From NCBI GenBank assembly GCA_003229095.1, contig QIHS01000556.1:1-6182 (forward strand): 6,182 nt of DNA, in the 5' to 3' direction. Below the pieces are notes generated by a model. The model worked only from the letters and a program-made list of their open reading frames with translations, was not told the origin of the DNA and did not search any database. Position numbers and translations under genes: made by a program. The DNA comes from Woeseia sp. GTDB lineage: Bacteria > Pseudomonadota > Gammaproteobacteria > Steroidobacterales > Woeseiaceae. Every line of letters begins with the position of its first letter. Position 1 is the first letter of the stretch. Positions 1 to 3,762 of this stretch are shown in pieces.

Positions 1-172
1 CCTTCGACTTTACCTCAACGCTCGCCAGCGGCTCGACGATGCCGGCCGAGCTGACGGCGACTTCAATCGTGCGCCGTTCGACGACTGCCGTATCGTAAAT
101 GGGGCCGCTTTCTTTCTCCTCGGCACATGCAGCGAGAAGCAGGATTGTTGGTAGCAGTAAAAAACGCTTCAT
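1..172 (-). CDS. Periplasmic adaptor (HlyD/MacA-type membrane fusion) lipoprotein, N-terminal part only
   Basis: The ATG at 172-170 opens a frame that runs off the left edge, so only about 57 residues are visible. The protein begins MKRFLLLPTILLLAACAEE, a lipoprotein signal peptide with lipobox LAAC, so the mature protein is probably lipid-anchored and periplasmic. Next comes a stretch in the style of AVVERRTIEVAVSSAGIVEP and LASVEVKSK, the first beta-strand segment typical of RND/MacA-type adaptors that link an inner-membrane exporter to an outer-membrane channel. The start codon overlaps the stop of the upstream ABC ATPase frame as ATGA (172-169), which suggests translational coupling. A weak Shine-Dalgarno AGGT lies at 184-181. 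The family call rests on the signal peptide, the N-terminal pattern and the ABC ATPase neighbour. The substrate cannot be named. The ATPase frame feeding this overlap is broken upstream, so coupled expression may be impaired. Confidence 0.72.
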   Translation of the reverse strand, partial: MKRFLLLPTILLLAACAEEKESGPIYDTAVVERRTIEVAVSSAGIVEPLASVEVKSK

Positions 173-883
173 GCTCGGTTACCTGTTTTCGAATCGCTAA
201 CGATATCGCCGTCACTCAAGCGCACAATACGTTGCGCATAGTCGGCGATTTCCTGCTCGTGCGTTACGATGATCAGGGTGTTTCCGCAGGCATGTAATTC
301 GTCAAACAACGTCATAATCTCCTTGCCGGTGGTTGAATCCAGGTTTCCGGTCGGCTCATCTGCCAGCAAGAACCAACGCTCTCGCGATAGCGACTCTCTG
401 TCGCTCACCACCGGACATTTCCGATGGTCGATGCAACATACGGTCTTCGAGACCAACTGTTGTGAGCGCCTCTTTTGCACGAGCGACACGTTCTTTTCTT
501 TTCGCCCCGCTGTAGATCAGCGGAACCTCCACATTGGCGAGCGCCGTCATCCGCGGCAGCAAATTAAAAGTCTGAAACACGAAACCGATTTCCTGATTTC
601 GAATCTTCGCCAACTGGCGGTCATCCATGGTCGATACACGCTTATCCCTTAGTCGATATTCGCCTGCGGTTGGACGATCGAGGCAGCCGATAATGTTCAT
701 CAACGTAGATTTTCCCGAACCGGACTGGCCCATGATCGCGAGGTAGTCGTTTGCCAAGACTTCAAGATCGACGCTGCGCAACGCATCGATGTAACCGCCA
801 CCCATCGCATAGCGGCGTTGCAGTCCCGTCAGTTGGATTATTGCGTCGGTTTCGGTCAGTTCCTGTTGTGCTGCTTGATTCAA
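169..883 (-). pseudogene. MacB/LolD-type ABC transporter ATPase, frameshifted by a small deletion
   Basis: This would be the ATP-binding subunit of a MacB/LolD-class exporter, paired with the adaptor gene that overlaps its end. Translation probably starts at TTG 883-881, the first possible start after an in-frame TAA, with a weak AAAGG about nine bases upstream. The first 175 residues carry Walker A (GQSGSGKST), the Q-loop ([12 protein letters not shown]) and the signature ([15 protein letters not shown]). The frame then ends at TGA 358-356. The remainder, [12 protein letters not shown] (Walker B and D-loop), IIVTHEQE (H-loop) and a normal C-terminus, lies in another frame ending at 169. The family normally has about six residues between ALV and LADEP; here only four bases (CTTG) separate them, so about 14 bases are missing at 367-373. 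Because residues are lost as well as frame, programmed frameshifting cannot restore a normal protein. The 175-residue product lacks Walker B and the switch histidine and should not hydrolyse ATP. A sequencing or assembly error is the main alternative. Confidence 0.87.
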
Positions 884-1044
884 AGTACGTGGCCTTTATC
901 GCTTACTGACCACAGATTAGAACATTTTCCGGTCAGAACATGCATATCAACGAGTTCGTAGCCATCAACCTGGCTATCACACGTCTCGCCACGATGATTC
1001 GGCGTTCGATTGTCTGCTATAGTCTGCTCAGTTTTGCGGAGTAC
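884..1044. promoter_or_regulatory. Divergent intergenic region between ABC ATPase and diguanylate cyclase
   Basis: This stretch separates two genes read in opposite directions, so it should hold promoters for both. On the plus strand, TGCTATAGT at 1015-1023 is a good extended -10 element, with the TATAGT hexamer at 1018-1023 and no convincing -35. It would place transcription about 15 bases before ATG 1045. On the minus strand, a TCTAAT hexamer near 921-916 could be a -10 for the ATPase, but I found no matching -35. Two small symmetries are visible: AGAACAT repeated directly at 919-925 and 935-941, and CTGACC/GGTCAG inverted at 906-911 and 931-936. Any operator role is speculative. If the cyclase starts at ATG 940 instead, the right part of this region is coding. 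Confidence 0.35.
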
Positions 1045-2112
1045 ATGGAATGCGATTCTACAGTTGTACCGATTTGCACCCAGATCCCGAACTTGTCTAA
1101 TCAGAAATCTCTGCTTGAGACCTGGACGGATATTCCGAGTACGGGGCGTCCCCGTCGCGACATTATGGGATACGTGCCGCTGATAATGAGCGGCGCCGGG
1201 GCACTAACAGTAGCGCCGTTCGCCGTCATTCGCTGGATATCTGGCGAGTGGCTCCTCGCGATCATCGACGCCGTAATTGTCACCGGCTTTGTCACTCTCG
1301 GAACATACGTCTACCGTACACGAAAAGTTCGCGCTGCCAGCATTGCGCTGACAGTGGTTTTCGTAGGCGGCGCAATGGCCACTGTTTTCGTCAGGGGGTC
1401 GGATCAGGTCTTTTGGGTTTTTCCGGCTCTAATGGCGACGTTTTTCATGGTTAAACCGCGCGAGGCAATTGTCGTTGCCTTGTTGGTCGTTCTAGCACTT
1501 GGCCCCCTACTCGTGAATTCCATGGAATTGTTTCGGGCAGCGACCATTATCATCACGATCGTCATGACATGTTGTTTTGCGTTTGTGTTTTCGGAGATCA
1601 ACAATCGACAGCACGGGCAATTGCTTGAACTTGCCTCCCGAGACTCGTTGACTGGCGCAGGTAATCACAGGGCATTTCGACGAAGGCTAGCCAGGGTCAT
1701 CGCGTCATTCGAGCGTACGTCAACTCCGGCGTCTATCATTGTTCTCGATATTGATCATTTCAAAGAAGTAAATGACACCTATGGCCATTCCCAGGGAGAC
1801 AAAATGCTGCGACGCATCTCGCAGATTATCGACATGCGGATGCGAGTAACGGATGGTCTCTACCGAATTGGCGGCGAGGAGTTTGTCGCAGTCATCGAGG
1901 GACAGCATGCTGACGTAGCGGCGCAACTGGCGGAGGAATTGCGGATTCTTGTCGAGAAACACGAACTGCTTCCCAACATATCCATAACGGTGTCACTCGG
2001 GGTGGCGGAACTGCACAAGGGCGAAACACATCACGACTGGTTCCAGCGCGCGGACAAAGCCCTCTATGAGGCGAAAAGTGCTGGACGAAATGTCACCAGA
2101 GTTGCCCGTTAG
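1045..2112 (+). CDS. Membrane-bound diguanylate cyclase (GGDEF protein with six-helix N-terminal membrane domain)
   Basis: This enzyme should make the second messenger cyclic di-GMP from two GTP at the cytoplasmic face of the inner membrane. Numbered from ATG 1045, six hydrophobic segments fall at about residues 44-64, 68-89, 97-116, 122-136, 141-160 and 166-185. A GGDEF domain follows at about 195-355. It has the DSLTG entry motif, the metal-binding run VLDIDHFKEVND, active-site GGEEF at 276-280, RVTD (the RxxD inhibitory site) exactly five residues before it, and the closing ADKALYEAKSAGRN. All catalytic hallmarks are present, so it should be active and product-inhibited. The membrane region is of the MASE kind, but the subtype and the signal it senses are not identifiable. 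The start is uncertain. In-frame ATGs occur at 940, 994 and 1045; I prefer 1045 because a good extended -10 lies just upstream, although its GCGGAG Shine-Dalgarno sits only three bases away. The full frame from 940 would give 390 residues. Confidence 0.9.
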   Translation: MECDSTVVPICTQIPNLSNQKSLLETWTDIPSTGRPRRDIMGYVPLIMSGAGALTVAPFAVIRWISGEWLLAIIDAVIVTGFVTLGTYVYRTRKVRAASIALTVVFVGGAMATVFVRGSDQVFWVFPALMATFFMVKPREAIVVALLVVLALGPLLVNSMELFRAATIIITIVMTCCFAFVFSEINNRQHGQLLELASRDSLTGAGNHRAFRRRLARVIASFERTSTPASIIVLDIDHFKEVNDTYGHSQGDKMLRRISQIIDMRMRVTDGLYRIGGEEFVAVIEGQHADVAAQLAEELRILVEKHELLPNISITVSLGVAELHKGETHHDWFQRADKALYEAKSAGRNVTRVAR

Positions 2113-2141
2113 GAAGATAGAAAGCGCAGAAATTGAGTGCT

Positions 2142-2191
2142 AATTTGAGGTCATCCACTGATTCCAGCCCAAATCGGGGGACGTCCATTCG
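2142..2191 (+). repeat. Two direct copies of a GGGGACRTCCA-type REP-like repeat
   Basis: Two related units lie in the same orientation just after the cyclase gene. The first, TTGAGGTCATCCACTGA at 2145-2161, matches the reverse complement of 2790-2806 at 16 of 17 positions. The second, AATCGGGGGACGTCCATT at 2172-2189, matches the reverse complement of 2853-2868 apart from one extra G and two substitutions. With the right-hand cluster they bracket the truncated membrane ORF. They resemble the short palindromic or REP-type sequences dispersed in gammaproteobacterial genomes, often linked to REP-associated tyrosine transposases. That link is inference, as no transposase is present here. Confidence 0.6.
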
Positions 2192-2289
2192 CTTTGGCAA
2201 CCTGATCAATGACTCAGCAGATGTCGGTATGCTCGCCGGCCTGCACGGTGCTTCCGGACCCATACGGCAGGCAGATGGGCTTGCTGACG

Positions 2290-2328
2290 TTCCGTACGAT
2301 AATACGGAAAGGCCTTGTGTTCAGGGCC
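2290..2328 (+). other. Two adjacent hairpin-forming dyads upstream of the truncated membrane ORF
   Basis: The first dyad is TTCCGTA-CGATAA-TACGGAA, a perfect 7-bp inverted repeat with a 6-base loop (2290-2309). Two bases later, GGCCTTG-TGTT-CAGGGCC (2311-2328) forms a second 7-bp stem with one G-U pair. There is no T-run after either, so an ordinary intrinsic terminator is unlikely. They lie 11 to 50 bases before the GTG start at 2340. They could be an operator, a leader structure or a remnant of repetitive DNA; the sequence alone does not decide. Confidence 0.35.
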
Positions 2329-2339
2329 GTCAGGTCAGC

Positions 2340-2705
2340 GTGAATCCTGTAGGTGCCAAAATTGACAACATACTGAAAAGCAAGAGGATTAACGGCTGGA
2401 ACTTGTTCTGGCTGGTGACGGCACCTATATCCCTGGTCATGCTGCTGACGATGGTCCGGGTCGATTTGTCCAGTGCCGAAAATGTCTCCTCCATGATTCA
2501 GCTCTCCGTACGAATTGCTGTGCCATGGTTATTTGTGGCCTTTGCCGCATCTTCCCTGCAGGTAGTATTTCCAGGGTCATTCAGTCGCTGGTTGCTACGA
2601 AATCGAAAGGTTATTGGGTTGTGTTTCGCAGCAGCGATGGGCTGGCAGCTATTTTTCATCCTGTGGCTGGTGGGCGCCTTTTTAATCGTAAAATCAATAA
2701 GTTAG
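2340..2705 (+). pseudogene. Truncated three-helix membrane protein, probable front half of a ferric-reductase-like transmembrane protein
   Basis: From GTG 2340 (weak AGGT five bases upstream) the frame gives 121 residues with three membrane segments at about 22-39, 57-77 and 91-117. Conserved-looking stretches such as IQLSVRIAVPWLFVAFAASS, FSRWLLRNRKVIGLCFA and WQLFFILWLV recall, from memory, ferric-reductase-like membrane proteins of marine gammaproteobacteria. Those are longer, with further helices after the WLV position. Here the resemblance stops near base 2672, the frame ends at TAG 2703-2705, and a repeat cluster begins 20 bases later. No histidine occurs in the 121 residues, so the heme ligands expected in that family are absent. 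The lost C-terminus is not recognisable in any downstream frame. The frame stays open upstream to TTG 2133, but that part overlaps repeats and has no domain character. It is most likely a decayed gene, though a genuine small membrane protein of unknown role is possible. Confidence 0.45.
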
Positions 2706-2724
2706 CAAGAAGCCGAACGCTACC

Positions 2725-2871
2725 CAATTCGGGGACATCCACTTTTTTGGCTCCGATTTTCAGACCTTATGCAAGGAGTCGCTTTGACTTCAGTGGATGT
2801 CCTCAATTCAGCTCTAAACGGCATCATCGAAATTTGAGGGCGTTCTCAAATTATGGATGTCCCCGATTGAT
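2725..2871. repeat. REP/MITE-like inverted-repeat element with nested GGGGACATCCA copies
   Basis: This is a 147-base element. The left end, CAATTCGGGGACATCCAC (2725-2742), is an inverted match to the right end, ATGGATGTCCCCGATTG (2853-2869): CAAT(T)CGGGGACATCCA on both strands, with one gap. A further inverted copy, CAGTGGATGTCCTCAA (2791-2806), lies inside. A decayed direct copy, AATTTGAGGGCGTTC, is seen at 2831-2845. The layout is plus, minus, decayed plus, minus, as in REPIN clusters or small non-autonomous elements moved by REP-associated tyrosine transposases. No reading frame inside looks real. The element sits between the truncated membrane ORF and the fetB ribosome binding site, so insertion or recombination here may have removed the end of the upstream gene. 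The family assignment is inference. Confidence 0.62.
2831..2852 (+). other. Perfect 8-bp stem hairpin in the fetB leader
   Basis: AATTTGAG (2831-2838) and CTCAAATT (2845-2852) are exact reverse complements around the 6-base loop GGCGTT. The hairpin lies within the right arm of the repeat element, 50 bases before the fetB start codon. It lacks a following T-run and so is not an ordinary terminator. If transcription reaches fetB from upstream, it would form in the mRNA leader. Confidence 0.45.
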
Positions 2872-2888
2872 GGGTTTTGATTTTCGTT

Positions 2889-2894
2889 GAGGAG
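2889..2894 (+). promoter_or_regulatory. Ribosome binding site GAGGAG that fixes the fetB GTG start
   Basis: GAGGAG matches the Shine-Dalgarno consensus and stands eight bases before GTG 2903-2905. This is ideal spacing and supports GTG as the start codon over any later codon. Confidence 0.8.
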
Positions 2895-2902
2895 CAGACA
2901 AA

Positions 2903-3619
2903 GTGGATATTGCAACAATATCGGTGCCGCAACTGGCGATTTCGTTTATTCCGGTCGCAATCGTTGTGGTCTTGATGTGGCGCTGGAATCAGGGCTATAG
3001 GCAGGCAATGCAGGCAATCGCACGCATGCTGTTGCAATTGACGCTTATTGGCTACGTCCTGGTTTACATTTTCCAGACGGAATCCGGGCTGGTTGTCAGC
3101 GGAGCTTTGGCCGTCATGCTGGTCGCCGCAGGTTGGATCGCGCTCAATACTGTCGACCTGTCGAAAAAATCGCTGTTTCTTCCGTCGCTGATATCGGTTC
3201 TGTTCGGCGGCGGCACCACCCTGCTTTTGATTACTCAAGGCGTCTTAAGGCTCGATCCCTGGTTTCAACCGAGCTTGATCATTCCGCTTGCCGGCATGAT
3301 ATTCGCTTCCAGCATGACCAATATCAGCCTGGCGCTGGAACGCCTGAACGCCGAACTCAACAACGGTGCGACTTTTGACTCTGCGCGGGATACCGCTTTT
3401 CGAACATCGATGATACCTGTCATCAATTCGTTTTTGGCTGTCGGACTGATTTCTCTGCCGGGTATGATGACGGGTCAGATTCTGTCCGGTGTCTCGCCAT
3501 TGATTGCGGTTCGTTACCAGATTATGGTGATGTGCATGATCTTCGGCGCTGCAGGACTCTCGACAGTGTGCTTCTTAACGATGATTCGAAAAACCGAACA
3601 CTTCAGGAACGCCGCTTGA
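2903..3619 (+). CDS. fetB: FetB/YbbM (UPF0014) family ABC transporter permease, putative iron exporter subunit
   Basis: This integral inner-membrane protein of 238 residues, slightly shorter than E. coli FetB (about 259), has roughly seven hydrophobic segments at about 11-26, 40-57, 63-82, 91-111, 122-136, 170-189 and 205-226. The family-specific motifs are clear: IIPLAGMIFASSMTNISLAL (about 126-145), with ERLNAEL just after it, and LPGMMTGQILSGVSPLIAVR (185-204). E. coli FetB works with the ATPase FetA and has been linked to iron export and resistance to oxidative stress. The substrate here is inferred from family only. Translation starts at GTG 2903 behind a strong GAGGAG. No FetA gene is adjacent: upstream is a repeat element and a membrane-gene remnant, and downstream is a convergent gene. 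The ATPase must be encoded elsewhere or be absent. I found no clear promoter directly upstream. The end is intact, with TGA at 3617-3619. Confidence 0.88.
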   Translation: MDIATISVPQLAISFIPVAIVVVLMWRWNQGYRQAMQAIARMLLQLTLIGYVLVYIFQTESGLVVSGALAVMLVAAGWIALNTVDLSKKSLFLPSLISVLFGGGTTLLLITQGVLRLDPWFQPSLIIPLAGMIFASSMTNISLALERLNAELNNGATFDSARDTAFRTSMIPVINSFLAVGLISLPGMMTGQILSGVSPLIAVRYQIMVMCMIFGAAGLSTVCFLTMIRKTEHFRNAA

Positions 3620-3762
3620 CCAACACTGCGCAAGTACCGGTCGTTTCCCGGGGAACGCTTGAAATTCGGCGCAACGACGAGGGGGTCGCCACTGCCATCG
3701 ATGTGGCGGCAGCCATCGACAATTTTCCGGCACTCAGCTTCAGTGATGCAAAATCGAGCCTC
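3620..3762. other. Convergent intergenic gap between fetB and the DUF305 gene
   Basis: These 143 bases separate two genes read towards each other. I found no terminator with a T-run for either gene. The only symmetry noted is CGCCAC/GTGGCG around a 10-base loop near 3687-3708. A plus-strand frame starting at TTG 3616, overlapping the fetB stop as TTGA, stays open through the gap and into the antisense of the next gene. Up to about 3760 it reads with natural-looking amino-acid and codon composition (for example VVSRGTLEIRRNDEGVATAI), but I recognise no family in it, so it is not called as a gene. Confidence 0.4.

Noticed and set aside
356..489. Programmed frameshifting to rejoin the two ATPase frames
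   Set aside because: Several residues between the signature and Walker B are missing as well as the frame, and there is no slippery heptamer at the junction. A frameshift would still give an abnormally short loop.
169..489. The downstream ATPase fragment as an independent 106-residue gene
   Set aside because: Its first part reads the signature region out of frame as nonsense. Only the portion from LLADEP on is real ATPase sequence.
2133..2339. N-terminal extension of the truncated membrane ORF back to TTG 2133
   Set aside because: It runs through the GGGGACGTCCA repeat and has no domain-like character. GTG 2340 with a weak Shine-Dalgarno is a more sensible start.
2362..2390. Promoter with a perfect TTGACA at 2362-2367
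   Set aside because: No acceptable -10 hexamer occurs at 16-19 bases spacing, and the site lies inside the ORF.
2725..2748. Intrinsic terminator ending in the TTTTTT run at 2743-2748
   Set aside because: The bases before the T-run do not form a local GC-rich stem. The T-run belongs to the repeat unit.
2142..2871. CRISPR array
   Set aside because: The repeats are few, occur in both orientations and are unevenly spaced, with no regular spacers and no cas genes.
2846..3238. 130-residue minus-strand ORF opposite fetB
   Set aside because: It is the antisense shadow of a clear FetB-family gene, rich in Q, H and R and without a recognisable domain.
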